Assembly (NCBI RefSeq): GCF_026586665.1
Contig: NZ_JAODIY010000009.1
Coordinates: forward strand, 62,001-126,000
DNA from: Halovenus rubra
Lineage (GTDB): Archaea; Halobacteriota; Halobacteria; Halobacteriales; Haloarculaceae
Length of the DNA: 64,000 nucleotides
Direction: 5' to 3'
Under the pieces are notes generated by a model, which was not told the DNA's origin, ran no database searches, and was given only the letters and a program-made list of their open reading frames with translations. Positions 55,029 to 64,000 of this stretch are shown piece after piece. A program made the position numbers and the translations under genes. Position 1 is the first letter of the stretch. Each line of letters starts with the position of its first letter.

Positions 55029-56318
55029 ATGTTACTCTCTGGAACGGTCATTGCCGATTCGGAAACTGTTCTCGATGACGGGGCCGTCGTCACTGCAGAC
55101 AATGAAATCATCTTTCTTGGGGCGCGGACCGAGGCGCTTGATCGTTATCCCGGTCATGAACACCGCGAGTTTGATATTCTTGCTCCGGGAATGGTTGGGG
55201 CACACATCCACAGCGTTCAGAGTCTGGGGCGCGGTCTCGCCGACGACGAAGAACTGCTTGACTGGTTGTTCGACCACGTTCTTCCGATGGAGGCGTCGAT
55301 GGACGCTGAAGCGATGGAGGTAGCGGCGCTGCTTGGCTATCTCGAATGTATTGAGAGCGGTGTGACAACAGTGGTTGACCATCTTTCTGTGAACCACGCC
55401 GAGACGGCTTTTGAGGCCGCTGGGACCGTCGGAATCCGTGGACGGCTCGGTAAAGTGTTAATGGACAAAGAGTCCCCCGAAGGACTACTAGAAAAGACTG
55501 TGGCGGGCTTACAAGAGTCTGAACGCCTCATCGAACAGTATCACGGCGCGTTCGAGGACCGAATTAGATACGCCGTGACGCCTCGATTTGCCGTCACCTG
55601 TTCAGAGGAGTGTCTTCGAGGGGCACGAGAGCTTGCGGACGAGTACAAAGGAGTGCGATTACACACACACGCGAGCGAGAACCGTGGCGAGTGTGCGACT
55701 GTCCGTGAGGAAACCGGGCGAGAGAATATTGAATGGCTCCACGAAGTCGGGTTGACTGGTCCGGACGTGCTACTTGCACACTGCGTTTGGACGACCGAAC
55801 ACGAGCGCGACCTGCTAGCAGAGACTGACACAAACGTTGTCCACTGTCCCTCAGCGAATATGAAGCTTGCAAGCGGTGTCGCGCCGATTGAAGCCTATCG
55901 CGAGCGTGGCATCACTGTCGGCCTCGGGAATGACGGGCCACCATGTAACAATACGCTCGACCCGTTTACCGAGATGCGGCAGGCAAGTCTACTTGCAAAA
56001 GTCGATACGCTGGACTCAACTGCGCTACCGGCGAGTGCTATCTTCGAGATGGCAACCCGAAACGGTGCACAGATGGCTGGCTTTGAGACTGTGGGGATGC
56101 TCCACGAAGGCTGGAAAGCAGATATTATCGGAATCTCTACCGCGACATCGCGGGCGACGCCAATTTACGACCCACTGTCTCATTTGGTGTTTTCGGCCCA
56201 CGGTGACGATGTCGAATTTACCATGATTGATGGTCACATCCGCTACGATGGGAGCCATACGACCGTCGACGCCGATACAATACGCAACCGCGCACAAGCC
56301 TTAGCACAGCAGTATTGA
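55029..56318 (+). CDS. Amidohydrolase (5'-deoxyadenosine/guanine deaminase or chlorohydrolase-type)
   Basis: 429 residues. Metal ligands: HxH in VGAHIHSVQSLGRG, His in VRLHTHASENRGEC (with Glu), His in VLLAHCVWTTEHERDLL and Asp in VGLGNDGPPCNN. HCPSANMKLASGVAPIEAYRERG is the family signature of TrzA/5'-deoxyadenosine deaminase-type enzymes. It removes amino groups from purine-type substrates in the cytoplasm, consistent with salvage. The substrate cannot be fixed. ATG is at 55029 (a second ATG precedes at 55026). Confidence 0.9.
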   Translation: MLLSGTVIADSETVLDDGAVVTADNEIIFLGARTEALDRYPGHEHREFDILAPGMVGAHIHSVQSLGRGLADDEELLDWLFDHVLPMEASMDAEAMEVAALLGYLECIESGVTTVVDHLSVNHAETAFEAAGTVGIRGRLGKVLMDKESPEGLLEKTVAGLQESERLIEQYHGAFEDRIRYAVTPRFAVTCSEECLRGARELADEYKGVRLHTHASENRGECATVREETGRENIEWLHEVGLTGPDVLLAHCVWTTEHERDLLAETDTNVVHCPSANMKLASGVAPIEAYRERGITVGLGNDGPPCNNTLDPFTEMRQASLLAKVDTLDSTALPASAIFEMATRNGAQMAGFETVGMLHEGWKADIIGISTATSRATPIYDPLSHLVFSAHGDDVEFTMIDGHIRYDGSHTTVDADTIRNRAQALAQQY

Positions 56319-56410
56319 GGCCTCTACGGATTGTTCAACTGTCCAGAGAACGGCCAGAGCGCGTTTCCTACTGATACAACTCAGTACGATAGTAAAGCGA
56401 CCGAAGAAAG

Positions 56411-56495
56411 TGCGTGGGACCGGATTCGAACCGGCGGACCTCTACAGGACAGCGCCCTCAACGCTGCGCCGTTGGCCTGGCTTGGCTACCCACGC
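56411..56495 (-). tRNA. tRNA-Leu, anticodon GAG
   Basis: Reading the - strand, the 7-bp acceptor stem gcgtggg pairs with cccacgc at 56412-56418. The discriminator A is at 56411. The anticodon stem agcg/cgct encloses the loop TTGAGGG, giving anticodon GAG for CUC. A long variable arm and a T-arm with ggttcgaatcc follow. 85 nucleotides, no intron, CCA not encoded. It lies between the amidohydrolase (3' end, opposite strand) and MBF1. Confidence 0.93.
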
Positions 56496-56658
56496 CCTGC
56501 ATCATATTCTCTCCGGCGGTGGATAAAAGCACTTTCGTTTGCGACTCGTGATGTGATTACCTTACACGGGTCGTGCCCCAATGGACGCTGTCGGTGTCTA
56601 GCTATCGCTACTGAGACAGCATAGAAGAGTTAAATAGGGCGAATCGTCTAGCGTTCGC

Positions 56659-57150
56659 ATGGCCAAGTATTCGACAGGTAGCAGTGAGAGTGGTTCCGCG
56701 GGAAGTTGTGAACTCTGTGGGGCTTCAGATGCAGAGCTACGAACAGCGAATGTAGCCGGAGCACAACTTGAAGTGTGTGGAAACTGCGCCCAACACGACG
56801 ACAACACCGCCACAGAAAATGACGGTGATGATCAGCGAAACCGCTCGAAGGAAGCCGCACAGAACATGGCGAAGATGCACGACGCTGCCAAACAGGATTC
56901 ATCTCACTGGGAAAGTGGTGCTGATTATGACGACGACCAGCTCCCCTACCTCATCTCAGACTACGATGAAGTAATCACCTCCGCCCGACAGGAAGCTGGC
57001 TACCAGCTTGAAGAGCTTGCGGGCGAGCTGGGAGTCGACGACGGTGATGTGCTTGCGCTCGAGCAGGGCCGAGCCACGCAGGCTGGTGTCGGCGGCAGTG
57101 TTGTCGCAGCCATCGAAAAGTTCCTCGATCTCAATCTGGTTGAAGAGTGA
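56659..57150 (+). CDS. Multiprotein bridging factor 1 homologue
   Basis: 163 residues. N-terminal zinc-ribbon (CELCGASDAEL ... CGNCAQH), an acidic linker (~45-95), then an HTH_3 domain: DYDEVITSARQEAGYQLEELAGELGVDDGDVLALEQGRA. This is the archaeal MBF1 layout; it bridges TBP and regulators in eukaryotes and associates with ribosomes in archaea. The same-strand HAD gene starts 23 bases on, so they may be co-transcribed. Confidence 0.92.
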   Translation: MAKYSTGSSESGSAGSCELCGASDAELRTANVAGAQLEVCGNCAQHDDNTATENDGDDQRNRSKEAAQNMAKMHDAAKQDSSHWESGADYDDDQLPYLISDYDEVITSARQEAGYQLEELAGELGVDDGDVLALEQGRATQAGVGGSVVAAIEKFLDLNLVEE

Positions 57151-57173
57151 CTGCCCACCTGTCTCTCTGATAC

Positions 57174-57713
57174 ATGGATTCGTACGATGCTGTTGTCTAC
57201 GACCTTGATGGGACGCTCGTCCAGCTTGATGTGGACTGGGAGGCTGCGAGACATGACGTTGCTGTCGCTTTACAAGAACACAATGTTGACACTCAAAACC
57301 AGAACCTCTGGGAGTTACTGGAGCGAGGTGGCGCTGACGGGTTCGAGCATATCGTCGAACGTGAGCTTGCGCGTCACGAACACGATGGCGCACGCACCTC
57401 GACGCTCCTCGAAACGGCAGCGGGGCTTCCCCATACTGTTCCAACAGGCATCTGTTCACTAAACTGTGAGTCAGCCTGTCGTCTCGCGCTTGATGAACAC
57501 GATATCGCAGGCCACATCGACGCAGTTGTGGGCCGCGATACGGTGGGGAGCAAAAAACCAGCTCCGGAACCGTTACTAGAAACGCTCGGCGAGCTTGGCG
57601 TTTCTTCGAAGAATGTACTCTTCATCGGAGACTCCGAAAGAGATGAACTCGCTGCCGACCGCGCGGGACTCGACTTTAGATACGTCAAAACGCATCTCGA
57701 TACTAGCTACTGA
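57174..57713 (+). CDS. HAD-superfamily phosphatase
   Basis: 179 residues. Motif I YDLDGTLV near residue 9, motif II GICSLNCESA, motif III Lys near SKKPAPEPL and motif IV FIGDSERDELAADRAGLDF. A Cof-/Gph-type cap of about 70 residues lies between motifs I and II. It dephosphorylates a small phosphorylated metabolite. Follows MBF1 by 23 bases. Confidence 0.9.
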   Translation: MDSYDAVVYDLDGTLVQLDVDWEAARHDVAVALQEHNVDTQNQNLWELLERGGADGFEHIVERELARHEHDGARTSTLLETAAGLPHTVPTGICSLNCESACRLALDEHDIAGHIDAVVGRDTVGSKKPAPEPLLETLGELGVSSKNVLFIGDSERDELAADRAGLDFRYVKTHLDTSY

Positions 57714-57721
57714 CAGAGTCT

Positions 57722-57955
57722 TCACTCCTGCTTTCGGCGAGCGTAGATGTAGAGCCCGGAAGCGATGGCAAACCAGATAACAGATCCGACACCGAGTGCA
57801 AACCGCGCCCGCTCGGGCCACGTCTGGAGGTCTGCACCGACCGAGAGGAGAGTGACTAGCGGGGCCCCGGCGATGATACTGGTGATAAACGTCACCTGCA
57901 TAATCCAACCGTAGTCGATTCCGTCTGGGTCAGTCCGTTTTACCTCCGGTGTCAC
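57722..57955 (-). CDS. DUF5822-like small membrane protein
   Basis: 77 residues. Soluble start (TPEVKRTDPDGIDYGWIMQV) then two membrane helices (TFITSIIAGAPLVTLLS; FALGVGSVIWFAIASGLYIYAR). The 'DPDGxDYGW' text is the family pattern as I know it (DUF5822). Function unknown. It faces the HAD gene, whose stop is 8 bases away. Confidence 0.75.
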   Translation of the reverse strand: MTPEVKRTDPDGIDYGWIMQVTFITSIIAGAPLVTLLSVGADLQTWPERARFALGVGSVIWFAIASGLYIYARRKQE

Positions 57956-58300
57956 TTTCTATGCTACTGCTACTTTGAATAAGGACTTGACGGTTCTCAC
58001 ATTCGCTAAACGCTTCTGATATTGGTGTTTGTCTGTATGACTAGAGGGTTCCGGTTCGTCTATTCTTGATAGCTAGCAAAGACAGAAAGGGTCGTGGCCG
58101 TATTCTGTATAGATAACGATGCAACAGACCCAGATGGTCAACAGATATCGGCTGCCGACCCACAGACACCAACTCTGTTTCCGGATTCGAAGGCCTCGGA
58201 TAAGTTATCGAGCAACCAGCGTTCATTCAGGCCGTGAGCGGTTCAATCGTTTGTTCAGTGAGAGAGATAACCAGAGTGTCAAAAGAAAACCAACCTACTG
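57956..58300. other. Spacer upstream of the MacB-type ABC operon
   Basis: This 345-base spacer has no annotated large gene. It may contain the short frame listed at 58094-58237. The rest has no clear structure apart from promoter-like AT patches, such as attcttgatagctag near 58063. Confidence 0.4.
58094..58237 (+). CDS. Possible 47-residue acidic protein
   Basis: GTG 58094 to TGA 58235. It encodes 47 residues, acidic/Ser-Pro-rich in the second part (DNDATDPDGQQIS; DPQTPTLFPDSKASDKL). Composition is haloarchaeal, but there is no ATG, no clear TATA spacing and no recognised family. It could be a small-protein or relic; listed to be checked. Confidence 0.25.
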   Translation: MAVFCIDNDATDPDGQQISAADPQTPTLFPDSKASDKLSSNQRSFRP

Positions 58301-59062
58301 ATGTCACAGGCAGAACCAACACACCGAAAGAACAAAGTCGGAGACACTGATGCGACTGTCAGATTTAGCGGAGTACAGCGGACGTATTATCTGGGGGAGC
58401 CGGTGCACGCATTAGATGAGGTCTCACTTTCGCTGCCAGAGGGGTCGTTTACGGCTGTGATGGGACCGTCTGGTTCTGGCAAGAGCACGTTGATGAATAT
58501 GGTGGGCTGTCTTGATACTCCGGATGATGGGACAGTCACAGTCAACGGGCAGGACGTGGGAGCGCTTTCGGACGGCAAGCGGGCACGACTGCGGGGAAGC
58601 GAACTCGGATTTATTTTCCAGCAGTTCAACTTGCTGCCACGGTTGACCGCAGCCGAGAATGTGACGTTGCCGATGGTGTTCCAGAACGTTGTCGGTGAAA
58701 GTCGACGCGACCGGGCGAAGACACTGTTGGCTCGCGTTGGTCTTGGGGACCGCTTAGACCACACGCCACCAGAATTATCGGGGGGCCAACGCCAGCGTGT
58801 CGCGATTGCGCGGGCACTCGTCAACGAGCCGTCAGTGATTCTTGCCGACGAACCCACTGGAAATCTCGACACGGAAACGGGCAGCGAAATCATGGAGTTG
58901 TTTGCCGAACTCCACGACGACGGCAGTACCATTTTGATGGTCACTCACGAACGCCACATCGCTGAACACGCCGATCGCATTATCCACCTCGTTGACGGAC
59001 AGATTGAAGAAATCGAGCACGTCACTGAGAACCCGCCAGTCCAAGGGAGTGAGACTGCATGA
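58301..59062 (+). CDS. ABC transporter ATP-binding protein (MacB/LolD-type)
   Basis: 253 residues. Walker [15 protein letters not shown], the Q-loop [18 protein letters not shown], signature [16 protein letters not shown], Walker [13 protein letters not shown] and H-loop [10 protein letters not shown]. This is the fast-exporter type that drives FtsX/MacB permeases. Stop and permease start overlap by four bases (ATGA), so one unit. Confidence 0.95.
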   Translation: MSQAEPTHRKNKVGDTDATVRFSGVQRTYYLGEPVHALDEVSLSLPEGSFTAVMGPSGSGKSTLMNMVGCLDTPDDGTVTVNGQDVGALSDGKRARLRGSELGFIFQQFNLLPRLTAAENVTLPMVFQNVVGESRRDRAKTLLARVGLGDRLDHTPPELSGGQRQRVAIARALVNEPSVILADEPTGNLDTETGSEIMELFAELHDDGSTILMVTHERHIAEHADRIIHLVDGQIEEIEHVTENPPVQGSETA

Positions 59063-60300
59063 AGATTGCAGAGAGCTTTCGCATCAGTTGGCGGTCCATT
59101 ACTGGGCATAAGCTTCGGTCGACGCTGACGACGCTGGGTATTATCCTCGGTATCGGTGCGGTTATCGTCTTCATGGTTCTCGGGGGTGGCTTTGAGAAAG
59201 ATATCATCGGTGAGTTCGAGGGTGAAGAATCTACTTCGATACAGGTTATAACCACCACAGAAAGCAATTTTGGGCAGGGGACCGCGCAAAATAAGATCTA
59301 CACGGAGCATGATATGGAAGCAATCGGGGAGATTGACGGTGTCGATTGGGTTGCTCCGGACGGGAGCTTACAAGTCGTCCAACTCTCGCATCAGGGTAAA
59401 ACAGTGACGGGCGGTGGCGCTGGGTCCACATTCAGCGTCACTGCAACGAATCCTGACCGGTTCCGAGCAGACCTCTTCGAGATGACTGCAGGAGAACCAT
59501 TTGAAAAGGGTGCAATGGACCAAGCTGTCGTGAACGAAAACTTTGTCAAACTCTACGACGGCGACGTCAGCGTCGGTGACGAGGTAGAGCTTGATTTCCG
59601 CAATAAGCCATCTCAAACAGTCACCGTTACCGGTATCGTTAACGATGACACCGGAAACGGAATTCCCCCACGGGTACACGTCGACCTCCAGCACTATGAG
59701 ACCACCGTCCAAACACCACGCGGAGCCGAAGAACGAGCCTTTTCGTACCTTTTGGTGAACGCGGAGAGTTTGGACCAAGTAGACCAGGTCAAAAAAGATA
59801 TACAGGGATACTTCGATGGTGACTCAGATGCGAGAGCACTGAAAGGCGATGAACAGACCATCGAAGCACAGACCACCGAGGATGCAATTGAGCAATTCCA
59901 GCAGATTGTCGACCAGATAGCGATTCTCCTTGGCGGAATTGCCGGAATTTCGCTGATTGTTGGGTCTATCGGGATTGCGAACATTATGATTGTAAGCGTC
60001 ACCGAACGGACGCGGGAAATCGGCATCATGAAAGCTGTCGGTGCACGCAAGCGTGATATTATCCAGTTGTTCCTCGTCGAGTCCATTATTCTCGGCGCGG
60101 TCGGTGCTGCTCTCGGTGTGATTACTGGTCTCGGAATTGGCTACATTGGAATTTCAGTTGCCGGCTGGCCGATGGCCTATCCCACTACTTGGATACTGAT
60201 TGCAGTCGCTGTCGGTATCTTTGTCGGCGTCCTCTCGGGGTCCTATCCGGCCTATCGCGCCGCACGCGTCGACCCAATTGAAGCCCTCCGACGGGAGTAA
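59059..60300 (+). CDS. MacB/FtsX-type ABC permease
   Basis: 413 residues. N-terminal membrane helix ([29 protein letters not shown]), a large extracytoplasmic MacB-type periplasmic core domain (~50-285), then three FtsX helices ([74 protein letters not shown]). Cytoplasmic coupling segment [20 protein letters not shown]. With the preceding ATPase it forms a mechanotransmission-type complex; substrate unknown. Confidence 0.93.
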   Translation: MKIAESFRISWRSITGHKLRSTLTTLGIILGIGAVIVFMVLGGGFEKDIIGEFEGEESTSIQVITTTESNFGQGTAQNKIYTEHDMEAIGEIDGVDWVAPDGSLQVVQLSHQGKTVTGGGAGSTFSVTATNPDRFRADLFEMTAGEPFEKGAMDQAVVNENFVKLYDGDVSVGDEVELDFRNKPSQTVTVTGIVNDDTGNGIPPRVHVDLQHYETTVQTPRGAEERAFSYLLVNAESLDQVDQVKKDIQGYFDGDSDARALKGDEQTIEAQTTEDAIEQFQQIVDQIAILLGGIAGISLIVGSIGIANIMIVSVTERTREIGIMKAVGARKRDIIQLFLVESIILGAVGAALGVITGLGIGYIGISVAGWPMAYPTTWILIAVAVGIFVGVLSGSYPAYRAARVDPIEALRRE

Positions 60301-60357
60301 TTCCCGGCCCTCAGGATACGTCACACGACCACGGCTCACTCTCAAGAGAGATTGTTA

Positions 60358-61521
60358 TCAGCTATCGACAGCACAGTTGTTTGGCCCGAGTTCCAACTCA
60401 AACGCTTTTTCATCCGAAACGGACTCTCGGCCGAGATTGATGTCAATTATTTGTTCGTAATTGTTTGGCCGCGGCGGTAGGTCCGTCACCATCCGGTCGA
60501 TGAACTCCTGTTTGTCGTCTCCGAACACTCCGAGTCCCTCACGCAATGACCCCAACGTTGCGGTAAACGTTCCATCGCTTTCAGGGGCAGTCCGGGCACT
60601 GACGTGGGCTGGTGCGATTCGCATCTCGTCAGGCAGCGTCTCGACTCGTTGGAGGGATTCCCAGAGGTGTGCTGCTGCTTCTCTGGCAGCGTCCTCATCT
60701 TCGAGGTCAGGCCGAGCAACGCTGTCAAGGAATAGTGTATCCCCGGTCACAAACACACCGCCAAACCGGTAGCCGGTCATTTCTGTCGTATGACCGGGTA
60801 GGCCGACGGCTTCAATTGTCTCGCTGCCAAGAGAGACTGTTTCGCCTGCTTCAATCAACGTTGCGTCGAACGAGAGGCCACGCTCCGTTGCTTTTGCAGG
60901 GAAGACAGAACGACAGTCACTCAACTCTGCGACCGCTCGCACACCGCTTACGTGGTCCGCATGAACGTGCGTTTCGATGGCATACTGAACAGTCGCATCA
61001 CGCTTGCGGGCCTCGGCAACGTAGTCAGAGGCAAATGCACGAAGTGGGTCGATAACTGCGGCTTCGTCTCCGGAGACCAGCAGGTACGCAAGGCAGTTAC
61101 TCGACGGGCGATGGAATTGGACAACAGTAACGTCTCCGGCTGTCTCAACGGGCCGAATCTCTTCGAGCCGTGCCCAGCCTTCCATCCCCTCCTCAAGCGC
61201 GAGCACGTCCCATCCCTCGCGGGCAAGAAACTTTCCAACGTACAGACTGGAGATACCTTTTGCACAGCACGTCACGAGTGGGCCGTCTGGAACCCTTGCT
61301 GGCACGCTTGCTGCTGGTTTTGTTTCATCTGCGTCGAGAAACTCGGTAAATGGAACGTTGACTACCGTGAGATTCTCGTGAGTGAGCTTCCACGCTTGGA
61401 AGTCTGCTTCCCGGCGTGTATCTACCATTGTCCACTCCTCACCGTCGTCGAGTCGCCGCTTAAATGCAGTCGGGGAAAGTGACTCGACCGAAATGTCGAG
61501 TGTCGGGAACTTTGCTGCCAT
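60358..61521 (-). CDS. Rhodanese-MBL fusion (persulfide dioxygenase-like)
   Basis: 387 residues from ATG 61521; extension to 61575 is less likely. N-terminal rhodanese domain: MVDTRREADFQAWKL, with the Cys loop VTCCAKGISSLYVG. Then a metallo-beta-lactamase domain: IETHVHADHVSGVR, VGLPGHTTEMTGYRF, VTGDTLFLDSVARPDLE and a C-terminal APAHV. This combination oxidises or transfers sulfane sulfur (glutathione-persulfide or another low-molecular thiol in haloarchaea). The domain order is rhodanese first. It is next to two Rieske genes. Confidence 0.9.
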   Translation of the reverse strand: MAAKFPTLDISVESLSPTAFKRRLDDGEEWTMVDTRREADFQAWKLTHENLTVVNVPFTEFLDADETKPAASVPARVPDGPLVTCCAKGISSLYVGKFLAREGWDVLALEEGMEGWARLEEIRPVETAGDVTVVQFHRPSSNCLAYLLVSGDEAAVIDPLRAFASDYVAEARKRDATVQYAIETHVHADHVSGVRAVAELSDCRSVFPAKATERGLSFDATLIEAGETVSLGSETIEAVGLPGHTTEMTGYRFGGVFVTGDTLFLDSVARPDLEDEDAAREAAAHLWESLQRVETLPDEMRIAPAHVSARTAPESDGTFTATLGSLREGLGVFGDDKQEFIDRMVTDLPPRPNNYEQIIDINLGRESVSDEKAFELELGPNNCAVDS

Positions 61522-61610
61522 ACCAACTCTTGTAGCGATGTTTGCAAGAATGTTTTCACGCTGTCGAGTGAACATGCCGCCTATCTATACCGTACAGACG
61601 CCAAAAGAGT

Positions 61611-63347
61611 TCACTCGCTTCCGTGCAGTTGATCTCCACGATGGAGACGGCGAGCGATCTCAAACGTCTGCTCTGAGGAGCGCCGTGTCGGAAAGTGTGC
61701 AGACATATACCGAGCAGTCCCAACCAATGGTAGACGTTTTTGTCGCTCAGTGTCTGCCCGCTGGAACCGGCGAACCGCACCCTCGACGTTTTGAAGTGTA
61801 TGGAACTGTGGGTCCTCGCGTAACAACCCCTCTCCGAGTGTCTGGATAAGCTTTTTTGCGGTGCCACCAGCCACAAAGTGCTCGGTAACGAGTCGTCCCG
61901 CCTCATCGACTGCGCCTTGACGGTCAAATGCATTGAGTAGCTCAGTTCGAATCTCTTCTGGGGGACGCTCTGTCTGGGTGGGTTCGGGAATCGGTGCCGC
62001 CGGCTCGTTGAGGAAGCGGTTGAGATAGACGCTTATTGCCCCATCAAAAGCCGGGCGGTAGGCTTCTGTGGCTTCAGTCCGACGTGCAAGTTCGTGTGCA
62101 GCGTTTGCGTAGCTGAACGTATGGTGAACTGTATCCCAGTCGTTGAACTCGTTGCTTGTGGCAAACTGGGCAACTCGTCGTGTTGCTGCCGTGGCCACAG
62201 CGTCGGTTAGCTGTGGTGCTGTCGCACCGTCGGCGATGGCATCACAGAGGTGGTCGATGATCGCTTCGGGGTCGTCCGACAGAAGTCTGTCAACAAACTC
62301 GTCGGGCTGACTCCAGGTGCTGGTGTCGCCTGTGGCGACGAGGTCGGGAAGTCGTTCGTGAGCGTCGAAGACAAGCGTCGCAACATCGACTGGTTGCCGC
62401 CACGACGATTGTTCCTCAGCTCGACTTGCCTCAGTCAACTGCTCGACGGTCGCCCCAAGCACGTCGGGAGCCTTCTCCCAGCCGACATGGTCAAGCGTTT
62501 CACAGGCTTTGTTGATGAAATCGAGTGTGTGGCTGTTGTTGAGGTACAGATGGTCCGTCGCTGTCGCGACCAGTATTTCGATGATATCTGCCCGTGGCAG
62601 GGTCGCTGCTGCAGTTCTTATAATTCGTTCTGCCCCATTGCTGTCTCTGACCTCACAGTTTTCTTGAAACCACGATTTAAGCCGTTGCTTCGTTAGCTCC
62701 TCATTGTCTAGGGCGTACTGGTCAAACCGGGCGGGAGAGCCGGAAACGTTGTCTGCGACCTCCTGTGTGCCGATATACATAGCGCGTCTTTTCTGGTCGT
62801 GGTCAACCCAGTCGTAAAGATTCGCCATCGTCCCAAGTGTCGTCAGCCCGCGTCCCCAGCCCGCAGCACGGTAGTTTATCCCGAAATCTACGGTTGTCGA
62901 CAACGGTGTCGAGAACCCTTCGTCGTGGGTGTCGAGATTGAGAACAGCTTTCGCCATGACAAGCGGGATGTTCTCTGCTAAGCCGTCGACGAGACGGTTT
63001 CGCCAGTGCGTTGCAGGAGAAACAGTACGTTCAGGGTCAGGGTCGAGGTAAACATCGCCATCCTGAATCGCTGTTGGATAGGTCTGTACGTCATCGGCCC
63101 AGATGTCGAACGTATCTCCACAGGATAGCTCGAACCGGGCGTGATGCCAGTGGCATGTCACGATACCATCCTCAACGCTCCCTTTCGAGAGCGGAAACCC
63201 CATGTGTGGACACCGATTGTCGACCGCGTACACATCGTCATCGTGATGGAATAGGACGACTGCATTTCCATGTGGCGACACTAGTTGTCGGCCATCTGAT
63301 TCGAGTGATTCAACGTCTGTAACGCGGACATAGCTATCTGAAACCAT
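61611..63347 (-). CDS. Rieske-domain protein with large helical extension
   Basis: 578 residues. Rieske [2Fe-2S] ligands in the N-terminal ~105 residues: CPHMGFPLSKGSV and CHWHHARFELSCGD (Cys-x-His ... Cys-x2-His). The remaining ~470 residues are alpha-helical and probably a distinct domain: ATATDHLYLNNSHTLDFINKACETLDHVGW has several His and acids. No oxygenase iron site is recognised in it. It may be a redox enzyme of unknown substrate. It overlaps no neighbour; the rhodanese-MBL gene follows 90 bases downstream on the same strand. Confidence 0.85.
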   Translation of the reverse strand: MVSDSYVRVTDVESLESDGRQLVSPHGNAVVLFHHDDDVYAVDNRCPHMGFPLSKGSVEDGIVTCHWHHARFELSCGDTFDIWADDVQTYPTAIQDGDVYLDPDPERTVSPATHWRNRLVDGLAENIPLVMAKAVLNLDTHDEGFSTPLSTTVDFGINYRAAGWGRGLTTLGTMANLYDWVDHDQKRRAMYIGTQEVADNVSGSPARFDQYALDNEELTKQRLKSWFQENCEVRDSNGAERIIRTAAATLPRADIIEILVATATDHLYLNNSHTLDFINKACETLDHVGWEKAPDVLGATVEQLTEASRAEEQSSWRQPVDVATLVFDAHERLPDLVATGDTSTWSQPDEFVDRLLSDDPEAIIDHLCDAIADGATAPQLTDAVATAATRRVAQFATSNEFNDWDTVHHTFSYANAAHELARRTEATEAYRPAFDGAISVYLNRFLNEPAAPIPEPTQTERPPEEIRTELLNAFDRQGAVDEAGRLVTEHFVAGGTAKKLIQTLGEGLLREDPQFHTLQNVEGAVRRFQRADTERQKRLPLVGTARYMSAHFPTRRSSEQTFEIARRLHRGDQLHGSE

Positions 63348-63489
63348 GTTCTGTTGATGGCTGTGAACTCATGTAAAGGCTTGCTGCAATCGGTTTTTGA
63401 AAGATTTCGTATGAAAACCACATTATAATCGGTAGCTGTTTTAGAACAGACTTCGAGAGAATTATACCCGAGAGTTCGTAACCCGAGAT

Positions 63490-63921
63490 ATGACAGATCG
63501 GCATCGGTTGACCAGTGTCGACACGGTTGAAGAAGACGGGGCGTGGCTGTTTACGGTTCGTGACGCTCACGACATCAATCAGGAGGTCATGCTTGTGCCT
63601 TGCGAGGATAGCAGTCAGAAAGTAAACGCCTATATCAACACCTGTACGCATGAACAGCAACCCCTCTATCGTGATGAGGTTGGGGTTGTAATGCGGGATG
63701 GCGGTGTCGTCTGTCCGAAGCACGGTTCGGTCTTTGACTCCTGTTCTGGAGAGTGTGATAATGGTCCTGCTACGGGCACCACGCTCTCAGAGATTGCTAT
63801 CGATGTTGATGACGGACAGGTGTACCTGACTGATGACAGCGTCGACTTCCTCTGGGGCGGGGGTGACACCGACGATGATGATGATGGGAGTCCAAGCTCG
63901 ACGTCACACCTGCGATTTTAG
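63490..63921 (+). CDS. Small Rieske [2Fe-2S] protein
   Basis: 143 residues. Ligands Cys-x-His in NTCTHEQQPLYRDEVG and Cys-x2-His in VVCPKHGSVFDSCSGEC. The basic split-barrel is followed by an acidic tail (GGGDTDDDDDGSP). It is the electron-transfer type, about 130-150 residues. Divergent from the large Rieske gene by 142 bases, so a shared promoter region is likely. It could be a ferredoxin partner. Confidence 0.9.
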   Translation: MTDRHRLTSVDTVEEDGAWLFTVRDAHDINQEVMLVPCEDSSQKVNAYINTCTHEQQPLYRDEVGVVMRDGGVVCPKHGSVFDSCSGECDNGPATGTTLSEIAIDVDDGQVYLTDDSVDFLWGGGDTDDDDDGSPSSTSHLRF

Positions 63922-64000
63922 CTGACTACAGGCGCTAATCCCCCGTCTTCAACGAGTGGACAGCATCGGCCACAAGCGAGTAAGGTAGGCTAATTCACTG

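Noticed and set aside
56411-56495. tRNA-Leu as an island attachment site
   Set aside because: No repeat of the tRNA 3' end or integrase gene was found nearby, and flanking genes are core-like.
58119-58301. 60-residue basic frame before the MacB-type operon
   Set aside because: Arg/His-rich composition is unlike coding sequence here; the overlapping 58094 frame is more plausible.

Overview
The window is haloarchaeal chromosomal DNA. Supporting signs are very acidic proteins, Tat-type twin-arginine signal peptides, a bat-like (HTH-10) regulator, a haloarchaeal transducer, small families known mainly from halophilic archaea, an MBF1 homologue, archaeal-style purS/purQ and leaderless-looking TATA-to-ATG spacing. 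No species can be named from the sequence alone.

Region 1 (1-17.8 kb) is an accessory island. Two paralogous giant NTPases face each other: one on + ending at 4175, with its N-terminus beyond the window edge, and one on - at 11241-15449. Each has, or by homology should have, an N-terminal canonical P-loop. Each also has a second, degenerate P-loop and a long C-terminal array of about 90-residue helical repeats. Between them lie a HEAT-repeat protein, a decayed HEAT copy, a SUKH/SMI1-type (immunity-like) protein, a decayed and a frameshifted pentapeptide-repeat gene, a truncated IS5-type transposase, two beta-propeller-like proteins and two small acidic proteins. A decayed copy of one of these lies at 17.7 kb, beyond a Tat-exported beta-helix protein. 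The island is richer in G+C than the DNA to its right and full of duplicated, frameshifted pieces. It looks like a fast-evolving conflict or immunity locus and is the best candidate here for an undescribed system.

Region 2 (18-33.5 kb) is mixed: a second Tat-exported protein, an aldehyde dehydrogenase, a methyltransferase, 6-phosphogluconate dehydrogenase, a ydbT/ydbS-like PH-domain pair, a PadR regulator with interleaved palindromes upstream, a DICT-domain protein, a LysE-type exporter, an HD-domain hydrolase, a chemotaxis transducer and hemB.

Region 3 (33.8-44.8 kb) holds a potassium-homeostasis cluster (a TVGYGD channel with an RCK domain, divergent from two TrkA-C-like membrane proteins), a GT87-type glycosyltransferase, the sdhCDBA operon and purS-purQ.

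Region 4 (45-64 kb) is core-like. It carries regulators, a rhomboid protease, a DUF371 protein, a NatA/NatB-like ABC exporter with a permease-PrsW fusion, a prenyl diphosphate synthase, a NUDIX/IF2B-like fusion, an amidohydrolase, tRNA-Leu(GAG), MBF1, a HAD phosphatase, a MacB-type ABC pair, a rhodanese-MBL fusion and two Rieske proteins. Several very small genes were found by reading the sequence directly.
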